Source of the DNA: Actinomycetota bacterium | Lineage (GTDB): Bacteria > Actinomycetota > Geothermincolia > Geothermincolales > RBG-13-55-18 | Reading direction: 5' to 3' | NCBI GenBank assembly: GCA_014360655.1 | Contig: JACIXC010000005.1 | Location: 1 to 64,000, forward strand | Length of the DNA stretch: 64,000 bases | In this document: piece by piece, positions 16,173 through 25,184 of the stretch | Numbering within the stretch: the stretch's first letter is position 1 | Layout of the letters: each line of letters opens with the position of its first letter | The notes under the pieces: generated by a model | Seen by the model: only the letters and a program-made list of their open reading frames with translations | Databases searched by the model: none | Told to the model about the DNA's origin: nothing | Translations under genes and position numbers: made by a program

Positions 16173-18590
16173 ATGAAGGGGAAGATGCTCGCGGCCACGG
16201 CAACCGTCCTTCTCCTGCTCCCGGCGCTTTTTCTCCCGCCGGTGGCCCCCGCAGCTTCCGTGGATCCGTTCCAGGCGGCGGGTCTGGGCTACGGCCCCGC
16301 CAGGGCCTGGGGATACAACTACCACGGGCAGCTGGGGAACGGGAACGATACCTCGAGCAACGTGCCCGTGCAGGTCTCCGGACTCTCGGGCGCGGTGGCG
16401 GTGGCCGCGGGCGACGGCCACAGCCTGGCCCTCATGGCGGACGGCACGGTGAAGGCCTGGGGGTGCAACTACTACGGGCAGCTGGGGAACGGTAACAACA
16501 TCTCGAGCAACGTGCCCGTGCAGGTCTGGGGACTCACGGGCGCGGTGGCGGTGGCCGCGGGCTACAACCACAGCCTGGCGCTCATGGCGGACGGGACGGT
16601 GACGGCCTGGGGAGACAACAGTTACGGACAGCTGGGGATCGGGAGCACGGGCGGTTCCAGCACTACGCCGGTGCAGGTCTACGGCCTCACGGGCGCGGTG
16701 GCGGTGGCGGGAGGCGGCTACCACAGCCTGGCGCTCATGGCGGACGGGACGGTCAGGGCCTGGGGATACAACTACTACGGGCAGCTGGGGAACGGGAACA
16801 ATACCTCGAGCAACGTGCCCGTGCATGTCTCCGGACTCTCGGGCGCGGTGGCGGTGGCGGGAGGCGGCTACCACAGCCTGGCGCTCATGGCGGACGGGAC
16901 GGTCAGGGCCTGGGGATACAACGGTTACGGGGAACTGGGGAACGGCAATAATACCCCGAGCAACAAACCGGTGCAGGTCTGGGGCCTCATGGGCGCGGTG
17001 GCGGTGGCGGGAGGCAGCTACCACAGCCTGGCGCTCATGCTGGACGGGACGGTCAGGGCCTGGGGATTGAATGATTTTGGGCAATTGGGAAACGGCAGCA
17101 CGGGCGGTTCCAGCAACATGATAACCTACGTCTCGGGTATCACGAGAGCGAAGGCGGTGGCGGGAGGCGGACAACACAGCCTGGCGCTCATGGCTGACGG
17201 GACGGCGAGGGCCTGGGGACGTAACGGAGAGGGCCAGCTGGGGAACGGGAACAATACATCGAGCAACGTGCCCGTTTCGGTTTCCGGCCTCACGGGCGCG
17301 GTGGCGGCGGCGGGAGGCAGCTACCACAGCCTGGCCATCCCCGCCCACACCTGGTACCTGGCGGAGGGCTCCACCTACGGGGGGATGGAGAGCTGGGTGT
17401 GCGTGCAGAACCCCAACGCTTTCCCGGTCACCGTGGACCTATCCTTCATGACCGAGACGGGCCCGGTCACCGGGCCCCAGGACTTCCCCATCCCCGGCAA
17501 CTCCCGCTACTCCTTCCTTTTGAACTCGCTGGTCCCGGGAAAGAAGGACGTCTCCACGAAAGTGATCTCCTCGGGGGGAGGGGTGGTCTGCGAGCGGCCC
17601 GTCTACGGCCCCGGGAAGGCCTGGGCCCACGACTCGGTGGGGGTGACCTCTCCCGCCCATACCTGGTACCTGGCGGAGGGCTCCACCTACGGGTCCATGG
17701 AGAGCTGGGTGTGCGTGCAGAACCCCAATCCCAACCAGGTTGCCGTGGACCTGATATTCATGACCGAGACGGGGCCGGTATTGGGTCCCCAGAACTTCCC
17801 CATCCCCGGAAACTCCCGCTACTCCTTCCTTTTAAACTCCCTGGTCCCCGGAAAGAAGGACGTCTCCACGCAGGTGATCTCCACGGGGGGAGGGGTGGTC
17901 TGCGAGAGGTCCGTCTACGGCCCCGGGAAGGCCTGGGCTCATGACTCGGTGGGGGCGATCTTCCCCTCCTCCAACTGGTACCTGGCGGAGGGCTCCACCT
18001 ACGGGGGGATGGAGAGCTGGGTGTGCGTGCAGAACCCCAACGGGGTCGAGGTGAGGGTCAACCTGTTCTTCACGACCGAGACGGATGCGGTCACCGGCCC
18101 CCAGAACTTCCCCATCCCCGGAAACTCCCGCTACTCCTTCTTCCTGAACTCCCTGGTCCCGGGAAAGAAGGACGTCTCCACGAAAGTGATCTCCACGGGA
18201 GGGGAAGTGGTCTGCGAGAGGCCCGTCTACGGCCCCGGGAAGGCCTGGGCTCACGACTCGGTGGGGGCGATCTTTGCCTCCTCGGTCTGGTACCTGGCGG
18301 AGGGCTCCACCTACGGGGGGATGGAGAGCTGGGTGTGCGTGCAGAACCCCTACCCCATCCCGGTCACCGTGGACCTCACCTTCATGACCGAGACGGGTCC
18401 GGTGCCCGGACCATATAACTTCGCCATCGCACCCTATACCCGCTACTCCTTCTTCCTCAACTCCCTGGTTCCCAACAAGAAGAGCGTCTCCACCAGGGTG
18501 GTCTCCCACTTCGGGGCGGTGGTCTGCGAGAGGTCCGTCTACGGCCCCGGGAAGGCCTGGGCTCATGACTCCCTGGGTTGCTGTAACTGA
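16173..18590 (+). CDS. Exported RCC1 propeller protein with four WYLAEG repeats (copy A)
   Basis: 805 residues. A signal peptide (KMLAATATVLLLLPALFLPP, then APAAS) is followed by seven RCC1-type units, each with A-W-G-x-N-x-x-G-Q/E-L-G and H-S-L-A-L-M-A-D-G-T. Seven blades make one complete beta-propeller. From about residue 390 come four copies of a roughly 100-residue unit starting WYLAEGSTYGGMESWVCVQN and ending with a G-P-G-K-A-W-A-H-D-S-V-G stretch, which I believe belongs to the DUF5719-type repeats of Actinobacteria. There is no anchor, so it is presumably secreted. Its paralogue on the opposite strand (53817-56231) has the same layout and very similar DNA. Binding partners are unknown. 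AAAGGAG precedes the ATG. Confidence 0.8.
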   Translation: MKGKMLAATATVLLLLPALFLPPVAPAASVDPFQAAGLGYGPARAWGYNYHGQLGNGNDTSSNVPVQVSGLSGAVAVAAGDGHSLALMADGTVKAWGCNYYGQLGNGNNISSNVPVQVWGLTGAVAVAAGYNHSLALMADGTVTAWGDNSYGQLGIGSTGGSSTTPVQVYGLTGAVAVAGGGYHSLALMADGTVRAWGYNYYGQLGNGNNTSSNVPVHVSGLSGAVAVAGGGYHSLALMADGTVRAWGYNGYGELGNGNNTPSNKPVQVWGLMGAVAVAGGSYHSLALMLDGTVRAWGLNDFGQLGNGSTGGSSNMITYVSGITRAKAVAGGGQHSLALMADGTARAWGRNGEGQLGNGNNTSSNVPVSVSGLTGAVAAAGGSYHSLAIPAHTWYLAEGSTYGGMESWVCVQNPNAFPVTVDLSFMTETGPVTGPQDFPIPGNSRYSFLLNSLVPGKKDVSTKVISSGGGVVCERPVYGPGKAWAHDSVGVTSPAHTWYLAEGSTYGSMESWVCVQNPNPNQVAVDLIFMTETGPVLGPQNFPIPGNSRYSFLLNSLVPGKKDVSTQVISTGGGVVCERSVYGPGKAWAHDSVGAIFPSSNWYLAEGSTYGGMESWVCVQNPNGVEVRVNLFFTTETDAVTGPQNFPIPGNSRYSFFLNSLVPGKKDVSTKVISTGGEVVCERPVYGPGKAWAHDSVGAIFASSVWYLAEGSTYGGMESWVCVQNPYPIPVTVDLTFMTETGPVPGPYNFAIAPYTRYSFFLNSLVPNKKSVSTRVVSHFGAVVCERSVYGPGKAWAHDSLGCCN

Positions 18591-19116
18591 CGGTCCTGCC
18601 CTGCACGGCCATTCCCGTGAAACGTGCCAGGGCGCGGGCGCCGAGCACCGGTAAAGCGGCGTCGGTCCTTCTCCTGCTTCCGGCGTCCGCGCCCGTCGGT
18701 TCATCGCCGGGAAATACGGGCGGGGACGGCGGGCGATCCATGGCCGGGGCCGAAAAGAGATGCCGTGACGTCTTGGTGGGCGCTTTAAGATTGACAAGGG
18801 TCGAGATACCATCCTCCCATCCTGATAATAACGGCCAGGCAAGGAAGAAAGGTGATCCCTCAAACGTTCAACCCATCCTCCCTGGTGCTTAGGTGAGTCA
18901 AGGTAGCGAAAGGCAGCGACGATGTCGATGTAATAACTGTGAAGCCGGGGTTCGATCCAGGGGAAGCCCCTTTGTTCAAGCGCGCTCCAGTGTTTATGAT
19001 GTATTAGGACCAGTGATGGGGCCGGGTCGGGCATGAGCGCCCGGCAACGCGAGGTTCGGGCACGAAGGCGTGGCGGGGTTGCCACCCGCGAGAGAGGAAG
19101 AAACGAGTGTAAGGTC
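18591..19116. other. Intergenic region between RCC1 copy A and selA
   Basis: 526 bp. It holds the insertion-sequence remnant at 18761-18930. Long antisense frames in this stretch are shadows of the repeats. No tRNA or convincing small gene is seen. A TTGACA at 18791 lacks a -10 at the right distance. The selA promoter is not obvious. Confidence 0.5.
18761..18930 (+). mobile_element. Degenerate insertion-sequence end (copy 1 of 3)
   Basis: Read on the minus strand, this segment aligns base-for-base in long stretches with 37561-37808. Shared blocks are CTTTCTTCCTTG, CAGGATG, GGT-TCTC, AAAGCGCC and CCTAAGCA-CAG-GAGGA. The part matching the transposase start is ruined: the start codon has become ACG and a stop lies nine codons in. 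It is therefore an old terminal fragment of the same element. Confidence 0.6.
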
Positions 19117-20544
19117 ATGGACAAGAAGGAATACCTGCGGCGGCTTTCCTCGGTGAACGACCTCATCCAGGCCGTCTACCGCAGCCGCCTCATGGGCAAC
19201 AGGGCGGTCCCGAGGGAGCTGGTCACGGAGGCCTCGCGCGCCGTTCTCGAGGGTGTGCGGGAGGCCATCCTGGCCGCCAAGGACGAGATGGCCCTGGAAA
19301 ATATTACCATAGACACCGAGGAGCTCGTCTCGCTGGTGGAAAGGGAGGTGGAGGAGAGGATCAGGCCCAGCCTGCGGCGGGTGATCAACGCCACGGGGGT
19401 GGTCATACACACCAACCTGGGAAGGTCCCCCCTCTCCGGGGCGGCCCTGCAGGCCCTGCAGACGGCGGGAGCCCACTACACCAACCTCGAGTTCCGCCTC
19501 GAGGACGGCGCGCGGGGGTCGCGCCAGTTCCACCTGCGCAGGATACTGCGCGAGCTGACGGGCGCGGAATCCGCCCTGGTGGTCAACAACAACGCCGCCG
19601 CCGTGCTCCTTGCCCTCACCGTTCACGCCAAGGGTCGCGAGGTCATCGTCAGCCGGGGACAGCTCATCGAGATCGGGGGCTCCTTCCGCCTCCCCGACGT
19701 CATGGCCCAGAGCGGCGCCCGCCTGGTGGAGGTGGGCACCACCAACAAGACCTACCTGGATGACTACCGCCGGGCCATAAACGAGGACACGGCCATGATA
19801 CTGCGCGCCCATCCCAGCAATTACCGCATCATGGGCTTCACGGCGGAGGTGGGTATCGGAGAGCTGGCCGGCCTCGCCCACGAGCACGGCCTGGTCCTCC
19901 TGGATGACCTGGGAAGCGGGGTCTACTTGGACCTCTCCCGCCACGGCCTTTCTTACGAGCCCACCGTAAGGCGCTCCCTGGAGGAGGGGGCGGACCTGGT
20001 CTGCTTCAGCGGGGACAAGCTCCTGGGGGGCCCACAGGCCGGCATCGTGCTGGGGAGGGAGGAGCTGGTGGAAGCCATGGCCCGCCACCCCCTGGCCCGG
20101 GCCCTGCGCGTGGACAAGCTCACCATCGCCGCCTTGGAAGCCACCCTGCTGCAGTACCTGGACCCGGAGCGCGCCCTGTCGGAGATCCCCACCCTGGCCA
20201 TGCTCACCGCCGACGGGGAGACCCTCCGCAAGCGGGCCCGCAGGCTGGCCGGAAAACTGGCCTCCGCCTGCCCCTTCCTGGCGGTGGAGGTGGAGGAAGA
20301 CGTATCGCGCGCCGGCGGGGGCGCGCTTCCCCTGGAAGATATTCCCACATGGGTGGTGGCGGTGAGCTCGCAGGACCACAAGATCCCGGCCTTGGAGGAG
20401 AGCCTGCGCCGGAGCGACCCTCCCGTCATCGCGCGCATCAGGGAAAACCGCCTCATCCTGGACGTGCGCACGGTTAGCGACGAGGAGATCCCCCTCGTCG
20501 TGGAGGCCTTCCGCGCCGCCGGGGGAGAAACGAAAACGGAATAA
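19117..20544 (+). CDS. selA: L-seryl-tRNA(Sec) selenium transferase
   Basis: 475 residues, normal length. SelA is a PLP enzyme that converts seryl-tRNA-Sec to selenocysteyl-tRNA-Sec using selenophosphate. Visible landmarks are [18 protein letters not shown] after the N-terminal tRNA-binding domain, [13 protein letters not shown], the [14 protein letters not shown] substrate loop, [14 protein letters not shown], and the PLP lysine in [14 protein letters not shown]. The ATG at 19117 is taken because the frame upstream lacks family features. The gene ends six bases before selB. Confidence 0.95.
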   Translation: MDKKEYLRRLSSVNDLIQAVYRSRLMGNRAVPRELVTEASRAVLEGVREAILAAKDEMALENITIDTEELVSLVEREVEERIRPSLRRVINATGVVIHTNLGRSPLSGAALQALQTAGAHYTNLEFRLEDGARGSRQFHLRRILRELTGAESALVVNNNAAAVLLALTVHAKGREVIVSRGQLIEIGGSFRLPDVMAQSGARLVEVGTTNKTYLDDYRRAINEDTAMILRAHPSNYRIMGFTAEVGIGELAGLAHEHGLVLLDDLGSGVYLDLSRHGLSYEPTVRRSLEEGADLVCFSGDKLLGGPQAGIVLGREELVEAMARHPLARALRVDKLTIAALEATLLQYLDPERALSEIPTLAMLTADGETLRKRARRLAGKLASACPFLAVEVEEDVSRAGGGALPLEDIPTWVVAVSSQDHKIPALEESLRRSDPPVIARIRENRLILDVRTVSDEEIPLVVEAFRAAGGETKTE

Positions 20545-20549
20545 GGGGA

Positions 20550-22469
20550 ATGAAGAATTTCATCATCGGGACCGCCGGCCACATCGACCACGGGAAGACC
20601 GAGCTCGTCAAGGCGCTCACGGGCGTCGACACCGACCGCCTCAAGGAGGAAAAGGAGCGGGGCATATCCATCGAGCTGGGCTTCGCAGAGCTGGAGCTGG
20701 CCGGGGGCGTCACCGCGGGGGTGGTGGACGTCCCCGGCCACGAGCATTTCGTGAAGAACATGCTGGCGGGGGCCACCGGCTTCGACCTGGTGCTGCTGGT
20801 GGTCGCCGCCGACGACGGCGTGATGCCCCAGACGGTGGAGCACCTGGCCATCGTGGACCTCCTGGGCGTCAGCGACGGGGTGGTGGCCATCACCAAGGCG
20901 GACCTGGTGGACGAGGACATGCTCGCCCTGGTCAAGGAGGACATCGCCGCCACCCTTGCGGGCACGGCTCTGGAAGGCGCTGAGGTGGTGGTCACCTCCA
21001 GCCGCACCGGGCAGGGGCTGGACGAGCTGCGCCGGGCCCTGCTCGCAGCCTCGCAGAAGCTGAGGGCGAGGGACGGCGAGGGCCCCTTCCGCCTGCCCGT
21101 GGACCGCGTATTCACCCTCAGGGGGATAGGCACGGTGGTGACCGGCACCCTCTGGGAGGGAAGCGTGGCCGACGGCGAAGAGGCCGTCATACAGCCCCAG
21201 GGCAGGAAAGTGCGGGTGCGCAACGTGCAGGTTCACGGAAAGGACGTGGACAGGGCCCTCGCCGGCCAGAGGGTGGCCATGAACCTCCCGGGAATGTCCA
21301 AGGAGGAGATAGCGCGCGGGGACGTCGTCGCTTCTCCCGGTTTCCTGCAGCCCACCCTCATGGCGGACGCCCTCCTCCACCTCCTGGACAACGCCCCCTG
21401 GACCCTGAAGAACCGCGCGCGGGTCCGTTTCCACCACGGGACCCGAGAGGTCATGGCACGGGTGGTGCTCCTGGGCGGCAGGGAAGAGCTGCGGCCGGGG
21501 GAGAGCTGCTACGTCCAGCTGCGCCTGGAAAGGCCGGGGCTGGTGCGCTACGGGGACCGCTTCATACTGCGCAGCTATTCCCCCGTGACCACCATCGGGG
21601 GGGGACGCATCCTCGACGCCCACCCGCGCAAGCACCGCCAGCACAGCCGCGACATCCTCGACGCCCTGCAGGCGAGGGAGCGGGGTCGGGCCGGCGACCT
21701 GGCGCTGCTGGCGGTGGAGGAAAGGGGGCTTCCCGTGTCCTTCCAGGAGCTCGTGCGCCGCACGGAGATCAAGGAGAGCGCGCTGCGTGAGGCACTCGCA
21801 AGCCTTCTGGCTGAGAACGGGCTCGTGGAGATCCCAGGCGACAGCGGCCCCCTGTACGTCACCCCCGCACTGCTAAAGGGGCTCCGGGAGCGCATGGCGC
21901 GCCTCACGAGCGAACTCCATGCCGCCAACCCCCTGAAGGCCGGGGTGGAAAAGGAGGTCTTGCGGCAGAGGCTGGGGGGGGACATGGAAGCGGATGTATT
22001 CGAGGCGCTGTTGAGGGACGCGGTGGGCGCGGGAGGGTTGGAGGTGGAGGCGGGGAAGGTGCGGGTCAAGGGCGGGGGAAGGATGCTCTCCGCGGAGGAA
22101 GCGGCCCTGATGGACAGGCTGCGGCGGGAGATAAGGGAGGGGGGTTTTTCACCTCCCCTTTTCAAGGAACTCCAGGAAAAGATGGGCCTGGAGAGGAACA
22201 AGCTGCGCGACCTCATCTCCATCCTCCTCGAGGAGGGCGAGATCGAGCAGGTCAACCCGGAGTTCTTCCTGGCCGCGGGAAGGCTCGCCGAGGCGGAGGG
22301 GCGCATCCTCTCCTTTCTCTCCGAAAAGGGGCGGCTGGGAGTGGCCGACGTGCGGGAGATGCTGGGCGCCAGCCGCAAGTATGCCATCCCCCTCCTGGAG
22401 TACTTCGACCGCAGGAAGGTCACGCGCCGCGAGGGGGATTACCGGGTCCCCTTCAGGGCAGGTGCGTGA
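20550..22469 (+). CDS. selB: Selenocysteine-specific elongation factor SelB
   Basis: 639 residues, normal length. SelB is a GTPase that carries Sec-tRNA to ribosomes paused at UGA by binding the adjacent SECIS hairpin. Domain order: G domain with [19 protein letters not shown] (P-loop), [19 protein letters not shown] (switch I), [17 protein letters not shown] (switch II) and ITKADLVDE; then EF-Tu-like beta barrels (residues about 175-340); then winged-helix domains at the C-terminus (about 370-639), which bind the mRNA hairpin. The ATG is six bases after the selA stop. The tRNA-Sec gene follows within 200 bp, so selA-selB-selC form one locus. Confidence 0.95.
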   Translation: MKNFIIGTAGHIDHGKTELVKALTGVDTDRLKEEKERGISIELGFAELELAGGVTAGVVDVPGHEHFVKNMLAGATGFDLVLLVVAADDGVMPQTVEHLAIVDLLGVSDGVVAITKADLVDEDMLALVKEDIAATLAGTALEGAEVVVTSSRTGQGLDELRRALLAASQKLRARDGEGPFRLPVDRVFTLRGIGTVVTGTLWEGSVADGEEAVIQPQGRKVRVRNVQVHGKDVDRALAGQRVAMNLPGMSKEEIARGDVVASPGFLQPTLMADALLHLLDNAPWTLKNRARVRFHHGTREVMARVVLLGGREELRPGESCYVQLRLERPGLVRYGDRFILRSYSPVTTIGGGRILDAHPRKHRQHSRDILDALQARERGRAGDLALLAVEERGLPVSFQELVRRTEIKESALREALASLLAENGLVEIPGDSGPLYVTPALLKGLRERMARLTSELHAANPLKAGVEKEVLRQRLGGDMEADVFEALLRDAVGAGGLEVEAGKVRVKGGGRMLSAEEAALMDRLRREIREGGFSPPLFKELQEKMGLERNKLRDLISILLEEGEIEQVNPEFFLAAGRLAEAEGRILSFLSEKGRLGVADVREMLGASRKYAIPLLEYFDRRKVTRREGDYRVPFRAGA

Positions 22470-22506
22470 GGGGAAGCATGGTGGAGCATGCCTTACGGGC
22501 GTTTCC

Positions 22507-22529
22507 TTCATGGTATAATTTACCATGAA
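22507..22529. promoter_or_regulatory. 9-bp palindrome overlapping a -10 box, between selB and tRNA-Sec
   Basis: TTCATGGTA, five bases (TAATT), TACCATGAA: a perfect 9-bp inverted repeat with TATAAT (22514-22519) inside it. It is 37 bp after the selB stop and about 120 bp before tRNA-Sec. The layout suits a regulator-controlled promoter; the LysR gene at 22950 is one candidate regulator. No good -35 is seen. Confidence 0.6.
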
Positions 22530-22586
22530 AGGCGGTGCTCCGCGATGCGCGAGGTGAGACGGGTCGCCGCCGGGGCCGAGAGCGCG

Positions 22587-22609
22587 GGCTCGCGTGAATG
22601 TCGCGAGCC
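22587..22609. promoter_or_regulatory. Hairpin upstream of tRNA-Sec
   Basis: GGCTCGCG (22587-22594) and CGCGAGCC (22602-22609) pair perfectly around a seven-base loop. No T-run follows, so it is not a standard intrinsic terminator. It could be an operator or a processing site. Confidence 0.5.
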
Positions 22610-22633
22610 GGGCGGGAGATGCGCGCGAAAGGG

Positions 22634-22639
22634 GATATA
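22634..22639 (+). promoter_or_regulatory. -10 box of tRNA-Sec
   Basis: Perfect TATAAT ending eight bases before the first base of the tRNA, so transcription could begin almost at the mature 5' end. No consensus -35 is present at 17 bp. Confidence 0.6.
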
Positions 22640-22647
22640 ATATGGGA

Positions 22648-22745
22648 GTGGAGATGCATCCGTCCTGGTGGGCGGCCCGGTCTTCAAAACCGGTGCGGCG
22701 TCGTAACGGGCGCCGGGTAAGTTCGATTCTTACGCATCTCCGCCA
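22648..22745 (+). tRNA. selC: tRNA-Sec(UCA), CCA encoded
   Basis: 98 nt including CCA. The acceptor stem has eight pairs (GGAGATGC with GCATCTCC), discriminator G and encoded CCA. The D stem has six pairs (CCGTCC/GGGCGG) with a four-base TGGT loop. The anticodon stem CCGGT/ACCGG encloses loop CTTCAAA with anticodon TCA. A long variable arm (GGCGTC/GGCGCC) precedes a five-pair T stem with TTCGATT. The 8+5 stack and six-pair D stem are the hallmarks of bacterial tRNA-Sec. Confidence 0.97.
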
Positions 22746-22949
22746 ATTTTTATCGATGGCTGCAATAATGATGCGACGTAACCTTAACGAACCTACCCCG
22801 TTGAGCCGTGGCATCTCCATGACGACCGCCGCGTCCATTACGCAGCGGTACATAATCCCTGGCCCTCTCGCCCCCGCGCGTCTCCGGCACCCCTTGAGCC
22901 CTGACCCCTCTGCCCGGCATGCCCCGGGCTCCGATCACCGGGGGTACCC

Positions 22950-23885
22950 ATGAACACCAAGAGCCTGAGGGTTTTCCTGGAGGTGGCACGCACCGGGAGC
23001 TTCTCCACCGCTGCCCGCAACCTGGGCCTCACGCAACCCGCGATCAGCTTCCATATCCAGTCCCTGGAAAAGGAGTACGGGAGCAGGCTGGTGGACCGTT
23101 CCACCGGACGCTGCCGCCTGACGGATGCTGGCCGTTCCCTGAGCAAGTACGCGCACCGCATATTGAAAGCGGAGGAAGAGCTGGTGCGCGAGATGGAGGG
23201 TAGGCGCAGCGAAGCCTGCGGGCCTCTCCTCGTCGCCGCCAGCAACATACCCGGCGAATACATCATGCCCCGTGTCCTCTCCCTTTACCGGCAGCGCCAC
23301 CCCCTGGTCGAACCCCGCCTCTCCGTCGCCGACTCGGAAATGGTGCTGGAGAGCGTGCGCGCAGGGGAAGCCGACCTGGGTTGCGTGGGCTTCCGCGAGG
23401 AGGACGAGCGGCTCGTCTACGGGGATCTCTGCGAAGACCGGCTGGTCTTCATCGCCTCCGACCACCACCCCCTGGCGGAGAAGAAACGCGTGGAAGCGGG
23501 GGACCTCGCCGGACAGACCCTCGTCCTGAGGGAGGAGGGATCCGGCACCCGCTCCCACATGCTGCGCATACTGTCCGACCTGGGCCTGGACGCGGCGGGC
23601 ATGGACTGCATGGTGCTGGGGAGCACCATGGCGGTGATCCAGGCCGTCGCCGCCGGGGCGGGGATCTCCCTTTCCTCGCTCTGGGCGGTGGAGCCTTACC
23701 TCCGGCTGGGGAGAGTGCGAGCCCTCAAGGTCAGGGGCCGCGAGCTGAGAAGGGACTTTCATTACGTAATGCTCCGCCGGCGACCCGCCGGCCTGGCGGC
23801 CACGGCCCTCGTCCACCTCATCGAGGAGATGAGGCCTGCGCTGGAGGAGACCCTGGCTTCCTACCGGGAGATCGCCGGCCGATAA
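22950..23885 (+). CDS. LysR-family regulator next to the selenium genes
   Basis: 311 residues. The N-terminus is a standard LysR helix-turn-helix: FLEVARTGSFSTAARNLGLTQPAISFHIQSLE. The rest is a periplasmic-binding-protein-like effector domain (from about residue 90). LysR regulators adjacent to selenium genes form a recognised group annotated as selenium metabolism-associated; position and sequence fit that group, but the ligand is unknown. The ATG is preceded by a G-rich stretch (CGGGGGTACCC) rather than a clear Shine-Dalgarno. Candidate targets are the palindrome at 22507 and the operon on the opposite strand. Confidence 0.85.
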   Translation: MNTKSLRVFLEVARTGSFSTAARNLGLTQPAISFHIQSLEKEYGSRLVDRSTGRCRLTDAGRSLSKYAHRILKAEEELVREMEGRRSEACGPLLVAASNIPGEYIMPRVLSLYRQRHPLVEPRLSVADSEMVLESVRAGEADLGCVGFREEDERLVYGDLCEDRLVFIASDHHPLAEKKRVEAGDLAGQTLVLREEGSGTRSHMLRILSDLGLDAAGMDCMVLGSTMAVIQAVAAGAGISLSSLWAVEPYLRLGRVRALKVRGRELRRDFHYVMLRRRPAGLAATALVHLIEEMRPALEETLASYREIAGR

Positions 23886-24062
23886 GGTTTGGGTCCCGGA
23901 AACGGCTCCCCGGAAAACCGCCCTGCCCGCCGCGGCAAGATTACCATATTATGGAATGTAATGCCTCCTCCCGGAAGCCTGGGGAGCCGAGCCTGCTTGC
24001 ACCGTTCGCAGGGGCCCGCCTGGCCGCCTTCAAGCTCCGTGGGAGGTAAGGCTCCCGGGGGA

Positions 24063-25184
24063 TCAGGAGCCCGCGCTTTCTTTCATTTCTTCCAGCATGG
24101 AATCCATTCCCCGCGTGGCGTGCGTTCCGCCTGAGGCGTCCACCATCAGGCATTCCACACCCTCCATGGCCTCCAGCCAGTCCAGCCCCTCCGGGTAACC
24201 CTTGACGAACGCAGCGGTGGAGAGGCCGTCGGACCACGCCCCGTCGCGTCCCCCCACGACCGTCACCGAGACCGCGCCCCCCGCCGGGCGGCCGGTGCGG
24301 GGGTCCAGGATGTGGTGGTAGCGAACTCCCTGGTACTCGAAGTAGCGCTGGTAATCGCCGGAAGTGCTGACGTAGCTCTCCCCGGGGAGCAGCAGGGTGG
24401 CCAGGTAGCCCTCCCCGCGCGGGTCGAGCACGGCGATCCTCCACGACGGTCCACCCGCCGCGGAGGGCTTATCCCCCAACGTGAGGTCGGTGCTGATCAT
24501 GCTGATGTACCCCGACGTGATGCCGCGCGAGCGCAGCGCCTGCGCCGCCCGGTCCAGGGCGTACCCCTTGGCCAGGCCCCCCACGTCGATGACCATCCCC
24601 GGGCGCGCGAAACGGACCGTGCGCGCCGCCGCATCGAGCTCCAGCTTATCCGCGCCCACCGCCTCCCGCGCCCTCGCTATCTCCTCCTCGCCCGGGGGAG
24701 GATCCCCCCTCTCCCCCCTGCCCACCACGTCCCAGAGGTCCACGAGGGGGCCCACGGTGATGTCGAAGGCGCCGCCGCTGACGCGGTAGAGCTCCATGCC
24801 GGTTTCCAGTATATTCCATAGATCGTCGGACACCTTTACCGGGCCGCCGGCCGCCTCACGGTTGACCGCGGCCAGCTCGCTCTCCGGTCGGTAGCGGTCG
24901 GCGACCTCCTGCACGCGGAAGAGCTCGCGGAAGGCGGCGTCCACCGCCTCCTCCACCCGGGACTGGTCCTTCCCGTAAGCGGTCACGGTCACGTAGTCGT
25001 CGAGCACGAATTCCACCCGCCGGTAGGGCTCCCTGGAATAGCCGGGGTTGAGGAGCTTCACCCCCAGGAAGGCCAAACCCACCAGGACCAAGAACACGGC
25101 GGTCACGATCAGCGTGTCCCGCCGGTTGCGGCGGCCGATGCGCTCCGCTGCGGCGATGTCATCCGCCAGGTCTTTTTCGTCCAT
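24063..25184 (-). CDS. Membrane-anchored FAD:protein FMN transferase (ApbE family)
   Basis: 373 residues. Residues 23-45 (TLIVTAVFLVLVGLAFLGVK) form an N-terminal membrane anchor rather than a lipoprotein signal. The catalytic domain follows, with DDYVTVTAYGK, SGGAFDITVGPLVDLWDV, VIDVGGLAKGYALDRAAQAL, and HHILDPRTGRPAGGAVSVTVVGG followed by A-W-S-D-G-L-S-T-A-A-F. ApbE enzymes attach FMN from FAD to a threonine of target proteins, including RnfD and RnfG, on the outer face of the membrane. rnfD lies three genes upstream on the same strand, so RnfD is a natural target. The start overlaps the end of the ATPase gene by 26 bp. Confidence 0.88.
   Translation of the reverse strand: MDEKDLADDIAAAERIGRRNRRDTLIVTAVFLVLVGLAFLGVKLLNPGYSREPYRRVEFVLDDYVTVTAYGKDQSRVEEAVDAAFRELFRVQEVADRYRPESELAAVNREAAGGPVKVSDDLWNILETGMELYRVSGGAFDITVGPLVDLWDVVGRGERGDPPPGEEEIARAREAVGADKLELDAAARTVRFARPGMVIDVGGLAKGYALDRAAQALRSRGITSGYISMISTDLTLGDKPSAAGGPSWRIAVLDPRGEGYLATLLLPGESYVSTSGDYQRYFEYQGVRYHHILDPRTGRPAGGAVSVTVVGGRDGAWSDGLSTAAFVKGYPEGLDWLEAMEGVECLMVDASGGTHATRGMDSMLEEMKESAGS

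Noticed and set aside
18641-18720. A hydrophobic stretch resembling the RCC1 protein signal peptide, after copy A.
   Set aside because: Only a few residues (VLLLLPAS) match and the frame has no ribosome binding site. It could be chance in GC-rich DNA.
17832-19166. A 444-residue minus-strand frame over the RCC1 copy A repeats.
   Set aside because: It is antisense to a clear protein with regular repeats, so its apparent repetition is a shadow. No ribosome binding site or family feature is seen.
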